Translations under genes and position numbers: made by a program | Origin: Bacteroides neonati | Lineage (GTDB): Bacteria; Bacteroidota; Bacteroidia; Bacteroidales; Bacteroidaceae | DNA: 64,000 nt | Assembly: GCF_000499785.1 (NCBI RefSeq) | Contig: NZ_HG726019.1 | Coordinates: forward strand, 692,645 to 756,644 | Direction of reading: 5' to 3' | Part shown: piece by piece, positions 19,021 to 29,417 of the stretch | Layout of the letters: each line of letters starts with the position of its first letter | Numbering within the stretch: the first letter of the stretch is position 1 | Notes under the pieces: generated by a model | What the model was told of the DNA's origin: nothing | Databases searched by the model: none | What the model saw: only the letters and a program-made list of their open reading frames with translations

Positions 19021-22000
19021 TCACCCCTTACTCCTATAGTCCTTAGGAGAAATATTATAACGAGCCTTAAAACACTTACCAAAATAGCTGGAACTTGTAA
19101 AGCCACATTGATAGGCTATCTCAGCAATCGTAAGCTCGGGAGCACTGATCAGTAGTTTACAACTTCTGTTTAATTTAACCTGCATTATAAAGTCATTTAG
19201 CGTAAGCCCGGAGATCGCTTTTATTTTATTATTCAGTTTCGAGCGACTCACTGCCATTTCGGAGCACCAAAGATCTATATCAAACACTTCATTCTGTAGA
19301 TTTGCCTCAATGAAGGCGATAGATCGCTCTAACAACGACTGGTCTAACCGATTGGTAGCCAATTCTCTAACAGATTCGAACATAGGTGCAGCAGCAGACT
19401 GAAAATGTTCCAACAGTTTTTGTCTATTACGAATAAAACTATTACACTTCAATAACAAAACCTGTATATTAAATGGTTTCGTTATATAATCGTCGGCACC
19501 TTCGGTCAGTCCTTTAATCATTTGTTCCGGCATAGCCTGAGCCGTAAGTAACAGAATAGGAATATGTGATGTTTCCAGTTTATTCTTGAGCTGTATGCAC
19601 AGTTCAGTACCCGATAATAAAGGCATCATCACGTCGCTTACAATCAAGTCGGGCACAACAGCAGTGGCAACTTCCACTCCCTCTTTTCCATTACTGGCTT
19701 TATATACCCTATAAATAGGAGAAAAAGCCTCTACAAGAACGGTGAGTAACTCTTGATTGTCTTCGACCAACAATACAGAAGGCTTTTGAGATGCATTAGC
19801 TAAAGACTCCACCAATTTCTCTTGCCCATTTTCCCCATGAAGAACGAGAGGGGTTGAGCTCTTTTTCCTTTCTTTATCCGAGAAAGGTGCATCTGTAGGT
19901 AAAACAATTGTAAAGCAGCTCCCTCCTCCTTCATTGTCAGTAACACAAATACTACCTTTATGCTGGAGGATAATGGTACGAGTCAGAGCCAAGCCAATGC
20001 CACTCCCTTCAGTAGTAGCACACTGGCGGTCAATTTGATAAAATCGTTCAAAGATTCGTTCACGCTGTTCTGGCGGGATACCCGACCCGGTATCTGATAT
20101 AGTAATTTGGACGATGTCTTTCTGCCTTATCAATTGTAATTTGACACATCCGCCACAAGGTGTAAACTTAAAAGCATTAGACAAAAGGTTGTAAAAAACC
20201 TTTTTCATTTGAACAGTATCAAACCAGATATAAATATCTTCTTCCGACGAGTCCAAGCGATAGTCAACTTCCCTCTCTTTGGCATATTCTTTGAATATAA
20301 GAAACATCTCATTAAGGAAACTGGTTATATTAGAGTAGCCAACCTGTAGCGGCAAAGCCTCTTGATCCATACGACGAAAATTCACTATTTCGGATATCAA
20401 ATCCTGCATATATAAAGACTGATTATAGGCACGTTGCAATGCCTTTTTCAAAGAGGTAGAGAGAACATTTCCTCGTATAGCTACGTCGAGCTGACTACTG
20501 ATCAAGGTAAGAGGCGTACGCAGTTCGTGAGATATATTAGTAAAGAAGCGTAGTTTCATCTGGTTCATTTCCTCCATGCATAATTTATCTCGGTGTTCCA
20601 TTTCTAAAGAGACCCGCAAGGCAGCCCGACTTCGATTAAAGCGTATGATCCAGACAATAATTAAAATAAAAACTGCTGTATATAAAATGTAAGCCCACAC
20701 AGAAGCATAAAACGGAGGGTGAACAATAATATGCAACTGAATCTGTTTGCCATAATTGCCAGTTTCACGCACAATTAACCGATAGTTTCCCGGAGGAAGT
20801 GCAGTATAGGTGATCGATTGATGCTTGGATGGAGTCCATTGCCGATCATGACCTTCGAGCTTATATTCATAGAAACTATTTCTTTGACAGTAATTAGATG
20901 AAGCAAAAACAAAGCTAAGATTATTCTGATCATAAGGAATATTCAGCGTATCAACATAAGCTATCGCACTTTTCAATAAATTGGGTTGAGCAACAGGAGT
21001 CACCAATTCATTATTAACCGCGAGCGAACTAAACCAAATTGAATAGGGTCGAATTCCGGTATAAAGATCTTCGATCCGCAAAACTAATAATCCCTTTACT
21101 CCTCCTATAAACAAATCGTTAGTATATGGCGATAAGTAAATACCACAATTTGGAGTCAGTAAATAACGAGAAGATTGAATTCCAAATTGAATATGATTTA
21201 TTTTACCTGTTTCCGTATCAAACAACGTTACTCCATTAGCAAAAGAAGCTATCAGTTTTCCCGATGTTGAACATACCGTTTTAAAGTATCTATTGGTCAA
21301 TAAGTCTCCTGTTTCCTGTCGATAATGAACAATTTCTTTGTTCTGTGGATTATATCTTACAATGCCCTTGTTGAGTATAACCAAGTAAAGTCTTCCAAGC
21401 CTATCTTCACAGATGGAGTTTACAGTTCCGTGCTTGCTTATCTCATTGATCTCCTTGGGATAAACTACCTTGTTGGTATGAAGGTCTATGTAAAATATTC
21501 CCGCTGATGCAGATGCAATCCATAAACGGTTGCCACTAAGATACATGGTTTGCATAACAGAGTTATTCACTTCTGCAACGACTTTCTCGGGTAGAAGATT
21601 GGACAGAACGAGTTCCTTCCTATCCAACTTGAATAGCCCTCCTTGAGTCAATATAAGAAGATCGTTTCCCCAAGGCGTCAAACCACTAATAATGGAATGG
21701 CTCTTTTGGGTCAATAAAGGTGAATTTATCCGCTTAAATAATTGTGTATTCACATCATATATAATCAATCCTTCCATGAATGTGCCAATGATCAAACGGT
21801 TGTATTCCACATCAAACCAAACATCTTTAACCGTATGGAACTGGAATTGTCCGGTAGGATCTTTCAACTGCTTAATTTGCATAGTCGATTTATTCAAGAT
21901 GTTTACTCCTCCCTCTTCGGTACCAATATAGACATTCCCTTTTGTGTCTTCCGTCATATTATTGAGAATAAAGCCATTCAAACTGTTTTCTATTCCCGGA

Positions 22001-22974
22001 TTGGTTGCAAAATAATAATAGTCTTCTGCATTGGGATTCAAATAATCGAGCCCCCCGTAGTAGGTACCGATCCACATGCCTCCCTGCCGGTCTTTATAAA
22101 TGCTGTATACGGACGAATGGCTGAGAGAATAGGGTGAGTTACAATCATATCTAATATGGTTTACCTGCTGATGCGAGGAGTCTATGAGCGACAGTCCTTT
22201 ATAAGTACCGACCCAAATATTGCCACGATTATCTTCACTGATACACCGAATCCGATTATGGACAACAGAGTGTTGATTGTCTTTCTCGTGAAACCAAGTC
22301 CACTTCCCCGTTTTGCGATCAAGTAGACTAGCCCCGCTCTGAGAAGTACCAACCCATAAGTTACCGGCTGAGTCAACAAAAAGGCAAGAAGCATTGATTC
22401 CATTAAGAATACGACTTACTTTCTGCTGTTTATATTCATACACTCCATTCTCAGTTGCCAGCCAACAGGACGCTTCTTTAAACAACACATAGTTTATCTT
22501 GGATGCAGAATCAGGCAAAACAAGTAATTTGGATGATTGCTTATTCTTTTCATTATACAAAAATAATTTATTGTTTTGCGCATAGTATAGTTGTTCCTTA
22601 TAATAGCAAATGGATTTGGCATCAATCTTTGTATCTGTAAACTTCTCTTGCCTGATATCGTAACTAACCAACCGATTATCCGCCAGAAAGTAAAGTTTCA
22701 GCTCTGATCCTCCACAAATCCCATGAATATTGCGATCCTCTATACCATCCAAATAATCAGAAACATGGAATGTCTTCAACACATTGTCTGCATAGAGATT
22801 CAAAAAGCTGTTACCAAACCATATCCCACCTAATTCGTCTTGCCAAATGGATATAGCAGAAGATTGCGACTGCTCGTTATCTATGTCAATATGATTAAAA
22901 AATAAGTTCTTGCACTGACAAACAACAGTAAGTAATAGAAGAGAGAGTGTGTAAGTGATTCGCAGTCTTATCAT
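19021..22974 (-). CDS. Hybrid two-component regulator of the second polysaccharide locus
   Basis: Single-chain sensor, kinase, receiver and transcription factor of the inner membrane. The 1317 residues show a signal segment (1-21), a periplasmic sensor of beta-propeller repeats (about 30-650) and a Y_Y_Y domain, and a membrane helix near 758-780. His816 sits in ISHELRTPLTLI, and the ATPase carries FYNLLSNAFKF and DTGSGIP. The receiver has phospho-acceptor Asp1114 in IVSDVMMP, and the C-terminus is AraC-type (IAEIAYQCGFTSSSYF). Such regulators bind an oligosaccharide breakdown product in the periplasm and switch on the adjacent locus. It is divergent from the SusC at 23246 and is its probable activator. 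The ligand is unknown. Confidence 0.95.
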   Translation of the reverse strand: MIRLRITYTLSLLLLTVVCQCKNLFFNHIDIDNEQSQSSAISIWQDELGGIWFGNSFLNLYADNVLKTFHVSDYLDGIEDRNIHGICGGSELKLYFLADNRLVSYDIRQEKFTDTKIDAKSICYYKEQLYYAQNNKLFLYNEKNKQSSKLLVLPDSASKINYVLFKEASCWLATENGVYEYKQQKVSRILNGINASCLFVDSAGNLWVGTSQSGASLLDRKTGKWTWFHEKDNQHSVVHNRIRCISEDNRGNIWVGTYKGLSLIDSSHQQVNHIRYDCNSPYSLSHSSVYSIYKDRQGGMWIGTYYGGLDYLNPNAEDYYYFATNPGIENSLNGFILNNMTEDTKGNVYIGTEEGGVNILNKSTMQIKQLKDPTGQFQFHTVKDVWFDVEYNRLIIGTFMEGLIIYDVNTQLFKRINSPLLTQKSHSIISGLTPWGNDLLILTQGGLFKLDRKELVLSNLLPEKVVAEVNNSVMQTMYLSGNRLWIASASAGIFYIDLHTNKVVYPKEINEISKHGTVNSICEDRLGRLYLVILNKGIVRYNPQNKEIVHYRQETGDLLTNRYFKTVCSTSGKLIASFANGVTLFDTETGKINHIQFGIQSSRYLLTPNCGIYLSPYTNDLFIGGVKGLLVLRIEDLYTGIRPYSIWFSSLAVNNELVTPVAQPNLLKSAIAYVDTLNIPYDQNNLSFVFASSNYCQRNSFYEYKLEGHDRQWTPSKHQSITYTALPPGNYRLIVRETGNYGKQIQLHIIVHPPFYASVWAYILYTAVFILIIVWIIRFNRSRAALRVSLEMEHRDKLCMEEMNQMKLRFFTNISHELRTPLTLISSQLDVAIRGNVLSTSLKKALQRAYNQSLYMQDLISEIVNFRRMDQEALPLQVGYSNITSFLNEMFLIFKEYAKEREVDYRLDSSEEDIYIWFDTVQMKKVFYNLLSNAFKFTPCGGCVKLQLIRQKDIVQITISDTGSGIPPEQRERIFERFYQIDRQCATTEGSGIGLALTRTIILQHKGSICVTDNEGGGSCFTIVLPTDAPFSDKERKKSSTPLVLHGENGQEKLVESLANASQKPSVLLVEDNQELLTVLVEAFSPIYRVYKASNGKEGVEVATAVVPDLIVSDVMMPLLSGTELCIQLKNKLETSHIPILLLTAQAMPEQMIKGLTEGADDYITKPFNIQVLLLKCNSFIRNRQKLLEHFQSAAAPMFESVRELATNRLDQSLLERSIAFIEANLQNEVFDIDLWCSEMAVSRSKLNNKIKAISGLTLNDFIMQVKLNRSCKLLISAPELTIAEIAYQCGFTSSSYFGKCFKARYNISPKDYRSKG

Positions 22975-23210
22975 ACAATTGACAACTATAGATTAACAAA
23001 AGATTATATTTACCGGACTAACCCTATAGATTAAAACGTCCATGTCTTTTCACAGACAAATCTACGTAAAAAAAAGGAAACATCAAATTAAAGATCGCAT
23101 CAAAGATTTTTCTATATTAAAATCCAACAAAAAAGTAGTAAAATACAATATTCTTTCATTCGTATCATTGATAAACAGGAATTTAGTACGCATGCGCGAT
23201 ACCCTTACCT

Positions 23211-23218
23211 TACATTTG
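23211..23218 (+). promoter_or_regulatory. -7 box of the second susC operon
   Basis: TACATTTG fits TAnnTTTG, 28 bases before the ATG at 23246. It supports that start over an upstream in-frame ATG at 23042. The rest of the 271-bp divergent region (22975-23245) should hold the regulator's binding sites, but I could not define them. Confidence 0.45.
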
Positions 23219-23245
23219 CCATCGTTAACCAAATTTGATGATATT

Positions 23246-26200
23246 ATGAATAAAAAACAGCTTAAACAAATTAGTTTATTTTTGCTATCACTCGCTGCCT
23301 CTTCTGTAAGCAGTGTAAATGCAAAAGATGCATCCACGCCTTTTCCTTTAGAAATTGCCCAGCAGAAAGAAACCTTAACCGGTGTTATTCTAGACTCCTC
23401 AGGTCCAGTAATCGGTGCAACCGTATCGGTAAAAGGTACTTCTATTGGTGCCATCACTGATATGGAAGGACAGTTTTCTCTGCAAATACCAACAGGTTCT
23501 GTACTATCTGTTTCGTTTATCGGGTATGTAACACAGGAAATTAAGTATACCGGACAGAAAAACATCCGGGTCGTACTGAAAGAAGATGCGCTAAACCTTG
23601 ATGAGGTAGTGGTTACTGCCATGGGTATTAAAAAAGAAAAAAGAGCACTTTCTTACGCTATGAGCGAATTAAAAGCCAATGAACTAACGACTGTGCCCAC
23701 TCCTAACTTGGCCAATTCTTTATATGGAAAAGCAGCAGGTGTGCAAATTATGCAAACAGCTGCCGGAGCGATGGGAGGAACTAAAATCCAGATCCGTGGT
23801 ATCAACTCTGTAGAGGGTAGTTCTCGTCCCTTGATTGTAGTAGATGGTATTCCCGTCAACGACAATGATTCTGATTGGGGAGGACGAGAGCGTTCTCAAA
23901 CACAACAAGGCTCGGCACTAAATGATATCAATCCAGATGATATCGAGTCCATGTCTATCTTAAAGGGGGCTAATGCAGCAGCTTTATATGGCTCTCGAGC
24001 AACAAACGGTGTCATCGTGATTACAACAAAACGAGGAAGTACCCAGAAGGGATTAGGTATTTCAGTAAACACCTCATATACTTATGACCAACTAGCCGAT
24101 ATGCCTGAATATCAGAACGTATTCGGAGGAGGATCGTCTTCTCAATTTGTAACCAATGCAGAAGGTCAAAAAGTATATAAGGGCGATACATACCGTAGCT
24201 TTGGTCCACGCATGGATGGAACACCGGTTCTTTGGTGGGATGGCCAGATTCGCCCTTATTCTCCCCAACCTGATAACTATAAAAGCTTCTTTAAAAACGG
24301 TTTCTCCAACAACAATAGTATTTCTATTTCAAATCGTTCGGAAAATGCCGGCTTCCGAGTATCATACACGAATGTAAACTTCGGAGGAAATATGAACAAC
24401 ATGAAGCAGACCAAGCATAATTTCAGTTTATCAGGAAACTTTAAACTATCGGATCGGATTACGTTTGATGCCTCTGTCAATTATAACATTACTGATAAGC
24501 AGAACACCCCAACCCGTATCGACCGCGTCTCTAACTATCCAATGCCCCGAAACGAGATATCACAACTTTGGAAAGATCAATATAAGAATTCGGAAGGTTA
24601 TTTCTTGACGGATGAACTTTCCAGTATCAGTTCGGGCAATCGTGATAATATCATCAACTACCTGCTTTGGCAGCAAAATGAAAACCGATACACCAATAAC
24701 CGCGAGCGCCTGATCGCCTCTTTATCAGCCAACATAAAAATTATCGAATCACTAAACCTAAAGGTTCGTGGAGGTACAGATCGCTATTCGGACAAGAACG
24801 AAACAAAAGAGATGTTTAAGAAGTATGCCGACCCTGCAGACATGAATAACTTGCAAGGAAATTACGAAAAAACAGACAATCACTATACAAAAAACTATGC
24901 CGATGCTATGTTGATGTATAATCAGAAGTTCGTTGATGATTTTGATCTTAGTATGACACTGGGAGCTTCGGCAGAAGATATCTCTGAGACTGGTGCGACC
25001 TGGAGATCACAAGGATTAAAATATAACGGCATGTTCTCCACAGCCAACAATAAGAAAAATCCAAAAGACGCGAATAAAGACAGCGGCTATAGTCGCGGTG
25101 AATTTATGGGAGCCGTATTTGCTTCCGGGCAGATAGCGTATAAACGCTTTTTATATCTGGATTTAACAGCACGCAACGACTGGTCTTCACGCCTTTCAAG
25201 AGATAATCGCAGCTTTTTTTATCCATCTGCAGGATTGGGTTTTGTTTTTTCTGATGCATTCGACATGCCTCGCTGGATGAATTATGGTAAGTTAAGAGCC
25301 TCCTATGCAATTGTAGGCAACACGGCACCCTCATTATTCTTCACAAATGCGGCATATCAATACGATTCTTTCGGTGGCACAGCCATAACAAACAGTTTTA
25401 ATGATGTAGTTCCTCCTTTAAACATAGAACCAGAAAAAACCTATTCATGGGAGTTTGGCTTCGAAACTCATCTATTAAATAATCGCCTGAGTATAGACGT
25501 AGCTTACTATACAAACCGAACGAAGAATCAGATTTTGGAAGTTCCAGTAGCCCCTTCGACCGGAGCAAGCAAAATGAAATACAATGCAGGTGAAATAGGC
25601 AACCATGGAGTTGAAATACAACTGGGAGCAACCCCGGTTGAAACAAAGAAATTCAATTGGCGAACAGTGGTAAACTTCGCTTATACCAGAAACAAAATGA
25701 TTTCACTCATTAAGGGAATGGACGACCGTATGATCAATAATCCTTGGAATGCTTGCTTATTTAAGGCGGTTCCCGGGTATGCAACCCCAAGTATCTTTAT
25801 TCAGAAATGGGAACGAGATGACAATGGAAATTTATTGGTGGATGACAACGGAAAATATATTAAAGAATCAGAGTTTACCTATGCAGGAAACGCTGCTCCT
25901 AAGTTTACAGGAGGATTCAGCAATACGTTCACCTATGGGCCTCTCTCCCTATTCATACACATTGACGGACAGTTTGGAGGCAAAATCATGTCTATTAGCA
26001 ACAACTTCATGAAAGCATCTGGAGTCGCAAAAGAATCGTTATTCGGACGCGACGAAGAATACGGTGGTTTGCCTTATTATATCGAAGAGGGTACCAATAA
26101 AAAGATCCTGCTAAATAGCCATACAGCAACCGCTCCGATCAGTGCTTTAGACGGAAAAATTTATCATGATGGTATGATCTCGGAAGGAGTTAAAAAATCA

Positions 26201-26536
26201 GACGGCTCTAAAAACGACATAGTGATGAGTGCAGCCGATTATTACAATGGCCGGTACAATGATTATGGCACAGAAGACAATCTGTATGATAATACTTATA
26301 TCAAACTGAGAGAAGTCAAACTATCCTATAGTATTCCATCTCAAGTATGCCGCAAAATTGGTTTTCAGAACCTCAACGTTTCTTTGCTTGGTAGTAACCT
26401 GTTTTTTATTTATAAAAGTTTACCCAATCTAAACCCGGAATCTACGCTGGGAACAGGAGGTACCAATAGTTATGTGGAGTATACGGCCTATCCTTCATCC
26501 AGAAGTTTTGGCTTTTCTTTAAATGCAAGTTTCTAA
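23246..26536 (+). CDS. SusC/RagA TonB-dependent transporter of the GH88/GH3 locus
   Basis: Outer-membrane oligosaccharide importer of 1096 residues. The chosen start gives a normal signal peptide (MNKKQLKQISLFLLSLAA); an in-frame ATG at 23042 would add 68 basic residues and precede the promoter box. A carboxypeptidase-regulatory-like repeat at about 45-120 is followed by the TonB-box-like DEVVVTAMG and by plug segments IQIRGINSVEG and LIVVDGIPVND. The barrel ends in the aromatic NASF. There is no STN domain, consistent with control by the divergent hybrid regulator. The SusD partner follows after 23 bp. Confidence 0.95.
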   Translation: MNKKQLKQISLFLLSLAASSVSSVNAKDASTPFPLEIAQQKETLTGVILDSSGPVIGATVSVKGTSIGAITDMEGQFSLQIPTGSVLSVSFIGYVTQEIKYTGQKNIRVVLKEDALNLDEVVVTAMGIKKEKRALSYAMSELKANELTTVPTPNLANSLYGKAAGVQIMQTAAGAMGGTKIQIRGINSVEGSSRPLIVVDGIPVNDNDSDWGGRERSQTQQGSALNDINPDDIESMSILKGANAAALYGSRATNGVIVITTKRGSTQKGLGISVNTSYTYDQLADMPEYQNVFGGGSSSQFVTNAEGQKVYKGDTYRSFGPRMDGTPVLWWDGQIRPYSPQPDNYKSFFKNGFSNNNSISISNRSENAGFRVSYTNVNFGGNMNNMKQTKHNFSLSGNFKLSDRITFDASVNYNITDKQNTPTRIDRVSNYPMPRNEISQLWKDQYKNSEGYFLTDELSSISSGNRDNIINYLLWQQNENRYTNNRERLIASLSANIKIIESLNLKVRGGTDRYSDKNETKEMFKKYADPADMNNLQGNYEKTDNHYTKNYADAMLMYNQKFVDDFDLSMTLGASAEDISETGATWRSQGLKYNGMFSTANNKKNPKDANKDSGYSRGEFMGAVFASGQIAYKRFLYLDLTARNDWSSRLSRDNRSFFYPSAGLGFVFSDAFDMPRWMNYGKLRASYAIVGNTAPSLFFTNAAYQYDSFGGTAITNSFNDVVPPLNIEPEKTYSWEFGFETHLLNNRLSIDVAYYTNRTKNQILEVPVAPSTGASKMKYNAGEIGNHGVEIQLGATPVETKKFNWRTVVNFAYTRNKMISLIKGMDDRMINNPWNACLFKAVPGYATPSIFIQKWERDDNGNLLVDDNGKYIKESEFTYAGNAAPKFTGGFSNTFTYGPLSLFIHIDGQFGGKIMSISNNFMKASGVAKESLFGRDEEYGGLPYYIEEGTNKKILLNSHTATAPISALDGKIYHDGMISEGVKKSDGSKNDIVMSAADYYNGRYNDYGTEDNLYDNTYIKLREVKLSYSIPSQVCRKIGFQNLNVSLLGSNLFFIYKSLPNLNPESTLGTGGTNSYVEYTAYPSSRSFGFSLNASF

Positions 26537-26559
26537 TCACAAATGACGAATAATAAATT

Positions 26560-28188
26560 ATGAAAAAAAGAATAATAAGCCTCTTAATGGGCATCATTTT
26601 ACTTTCATCCTCCTGTCAGGATTATATGGATAAAAAGCATGAAAACTCAGATGCTTTTACAAAAACGAAAATAGAGTACCTCTTTGCACAAGGGATACTA
26701 AAAACAATCGAAATGGATTATTCTGATTGCTACAGCTACAATTTCCGCTTATTGTCTACTTATATGCAGACAGCCGCCCGCCGGGAAGGGAAAGACCGTA
26801 TCAATGTATATGAAGTGAAAGATGATAAAACGCGATGGAATAATTATTACATCACCCGAATGAGTTTGCTTACAGAAATTGAGAATATTTATACTACACT
26901 CAACTCCGCTGGGCAAGAAGAATACAGACCCTATATAGAGGCAGGTAAGATACTAAAGGCATTCAATACGTCTATAGCTACCGACTTCTTCGGCAACATG
27001 CCCTATTCCGAAGCGTTCACCGCTCGCAATCCACTCTATGGAGGCAGCGTCAACTTTAAACCTAAATACGACGACCAGAAAGATATCTATTATGCTATTT
27101 TAAATGACCTGAAAGCGGCAAGCGATTACTTTAAATCGGCCTCATTAAATGAAACCGAAGCACAGGCAGCTTTCCCTAGACAAGATATTCTTTACAAAGG
27201 TAATCTGACCAACTGGTATAAATTTGCTAATTCCTTGCGATTACGCTATGCCATGAGAATCTCAAATGTAGATCCGGAGAAAGCAAAAAAGGTGCTTTCG
27301 GAAATTACGCTGACCGACCTCATTACCACCAATCAAGACAATGCGGTACTTTTGGTAGATGGATCGATCTATAACTTTGCAGATAAAGCAATTTGGCGTG
27401 CTTTGAAAGAGAGCCATAACAAAACCAATGGCTACTACGCTTATGCTCCCGAGCTGATGACTACGACAATGAAAGCCGCCAACGATCCACGTATGCAAGT
27501 TCTTTTTCAACCCGCCAGTGATGATGAAGGAAAAGCGTATAATAATAATCAAGAAATAATCCCCTATCCGTCTTCGGCAGATGCTGCCATTGCACTACTC
27601 AATGGTACAACAGCCGATAAAATATTACATACTTATGCCCTTTATAACACAACGACTATCCGTAAAAACAGTAAATTTCCGGTAGGTATTGCAATGACTG
27701 CTGCAGAAACGTATCTTTGCCTTGCCGAAGCTGCTGCACGCAATCTTATTACCGGTAATGCCGAAGAGTTTTATAACCGATCAATTATACTGTCGGTGCA
27801 AAATTATTATAATTACTATGTACAGAGCGATTCAAAAGAAACCAAAGTAGAGGCAATTGCAAATACTGATGTTTCGGATGCAACTCTTTTGGCCTGGATA
27901 AACAGTTCGTCTTACCGCTACAGTGCTAGCAGAATATTAGAACAGATAGCTACCCAGAAGTGGATGCATTTAAATATATTGCAACCTTATGAGAACTGGG
28001 CAGAATATAGAAGAACAGATCTTCCTGTGTTGCTCGATGATAAAGAAAAAGGAGCTTTACTGAACAAAGAAAATATGCCTGTGAGGTTTTTGTATCCTTC
28101 GACAGAAGCATCTATGAATACAGAAAACTACAACCAGCAGTCCGAAAACAATAAAACAGATGCTCACCTGTGGTGGGATATAAAATAA
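26560..28188 (+). CDS. SusD-like glycan-binding lipoprotein of the GH88/GH3 locus
   Basis: Surface lipoprotein of 542 residues with signal LLSSSC. The motif content (FGNMPYSEAF, YYAILNDLKAAS, WYKFANSLRLRYAMRIS, PVGIAMTAAETYLCLAEAAAR) fits the SusD-like branch that lacks the classic RYAEVLL segment. It should form the lid of the SusC encoded upstream and give the complex its glycan specificity. GH88 starts 19 bp after its stop, so the enzymes are probably on the same transcript. Confidence 0.92.
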   Translation: MKKRIISLLMGIILLSSSCQDYMDKKHENSDAFTKTKIEYLFAQGILKTIEMDYSDCYSYNFRLLSTYMQTAARREGKDRINVYEVKDDKTRWNNYYITRMSLLTEIENIYTTLNSAGQEEYRPYIEAGKILKAFNTSIATDFFGNMPYSEAFTARNPLYGGSVNFKPKYDDQKDIYYAILNDLKAASDYFKSASLNETEAQAAFPRQDILYKGNLTNWYKFANSLRLRYAMRISNVDPEKAKKVLSEITLTDLITTNQDNAVLLVDGSIYNFADKAIWRALKESHNKTNGYYAYAPELMTTTMKAANDPRMQVLFQPASDDEGKAYNNNQEIIPYPSSADAAIALLNGTTADKILHTYALYNTTTIRKNSKFPVGIAMTAAETYLCLAEAAARNLITGNAEEFYNRSIILSVQNYYNYYVQSDSKETKVEAIANTDVSDATLLAWINSSSYRYSASRILEQIATQKWMHLNILQPYENWAEYRRTDLPVLLDDKEKGALLNKENMPVRFLYPSTEASMNTENYNQQSENNKTDAHLWWDIK

Positions 28189-28207
28189 AAGAATAAAAAA
28201 ACAGAGA

Positions 28208-29410
28208 ATGAAAAACGGCAAATTAGGTCTATTCATGGTTCTATTTGTACTTCTCTCCGCTTTCAGTAGCGGAGAGAAGCAGGAACCGATGCAAAGTGTG
28301 GTTAATAGAGGATTAAATCGGTCTACGGAACAAGCCTTGTTAATGGCAAAAGAGTTGAAAAACAGAGAAGGTCGATTCCCGAAAACAATTAATAAAAAAG
28401 GAGAATTGGCAACCAGCGATTATGCTTGGTGGTGCTCCGGCTTCTTCCCGGGCGAACTCTGGTATCTGTATGAAAATCATCCAGACAAAGAGCTGAGAGC
28501 GTATGCCGAAATGTATACCAACCGACTCGAAAACGCAAAAAAAATCACTTACAGTCACGACGTAGGCTTTATGCTGAACTGCAGCTTCGGCAATGGATAC
28601 AGACTGACTAAAAACCCTCATTACAAGGACGTAATGACAACAGGGGCTAATTCATTGGCTACTCGATTCAAAGAGGAAGTCGGTTTAATTCGTTCATGGG
28701 ATTTCAATAAAAAGAAATGGCAATTCCCGGTTATCATAGATAATATGATGAATCTAGAATTCTTTACCGTTGTTTCCAGACTAACCGGCAATGATCGTTT
28801 TCGCGACATGGCTATTTCACATGCTGATAAAACAATGGAACATCATTTTCGACCAGATTATAGCTGTTATCATGTTGTTTCCTATGATACGATAACCGGA
28901 AAGCCTCATATCAAACAGACTCATCAAGGATATGCTGACGAATCCGCTTGGGCAAGAGGACAAGCATGGGCCTTATACGGGTTTACAATGATGTATAAAG
29001 AAACAGGAAAAAAAGAATACCTGAAACAAGCCAATCACATAGCTCGCTTCATAATGAACCATCCCCGCATGCCGGAGGATAAGGTACCTTATTGGGATTT
29101 TGATGCGCCAGATATCCCCAATGCTCCGCGTGATGCTTCTGCTGCCGCAATTATGGCTTCTGCCCTACTTGATTTAAGTCAGATGAACCCAAATAAGTTT
29201 GGCAAAAGTTGCCGAATGTTGGCAGAGCAACAGCTTCGCTCACTGACCTCACCCGAGTATCTGGCTAAGAAAGGGGGCAACTGTAATTTTGTACTGCTCC
29301 ATTCGACCGGACACTTTCCCAATAACAGTGAGGTAGATGTTCCGCTTAGTTATGCCGATTACTATTATGTAGAGGCTTTGATACGCATGAAAAAGTTACT
29401 AAACAAATAA
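28208..29410 (+). CDS. GH88 unsaturated glucuronyl hydrolase, second locus
   Basis: Same family as the enzyme at 14460-15662 but clearly a different paralogue. It has 400 residues, a signal-peptide-like start (MKNGKLGLFMVLFVLLSAFS) and no obvious lipobox. Asp118 (SHDVGFM) and Asp178 (IIDNMMNLE) are the conserved catalytic pair, and WARGQAW and PDIPNAPRDASAAA are present. It would remove an unsaturated uronic acid from a lyase product, yet no lyase lies in this operon. The lyase must come from elsewhere, or the enzyme takes another unsaturated uronide. DUF2264 follows 7 bp later. Confidence 0.92.
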   Translation: MKNGKLGLFMVLFVLLSAFSSGEKQEPMQSVVNRGLNRSTEQALLMAKELKNREGRFPKTINKKGELATSDYAWWCSGFFPGELWYLYENHPDKELRAYAEMYTNRLENAKKITYSHDVGFMLNCSFGNGYRLTKNPHYKDVMTTGANSLATRFKEEVGLIRSWDFNKKKWQFPVIIDNMMNLEFFTVVSRLTGNDRFRDMAISHADKTMEHHFRPDYSCYHVVSYDTITGKPHIKQTHQGYADESAWARGQAWALYGFTMMYKETGKKEYLKQANHIARFIMNHPRMPEDKVPYWDFDAPDIPNAPRDASAAAIMASALLDLSQMNPNKFGKSCRMLAEQQLRSLTSPEYLAKKGGNCNFVLLHSTGHFPNNSEVDVPLSYADYYYVEALIRMKKLLNK

Positions 29411-29417
29411 AATAATT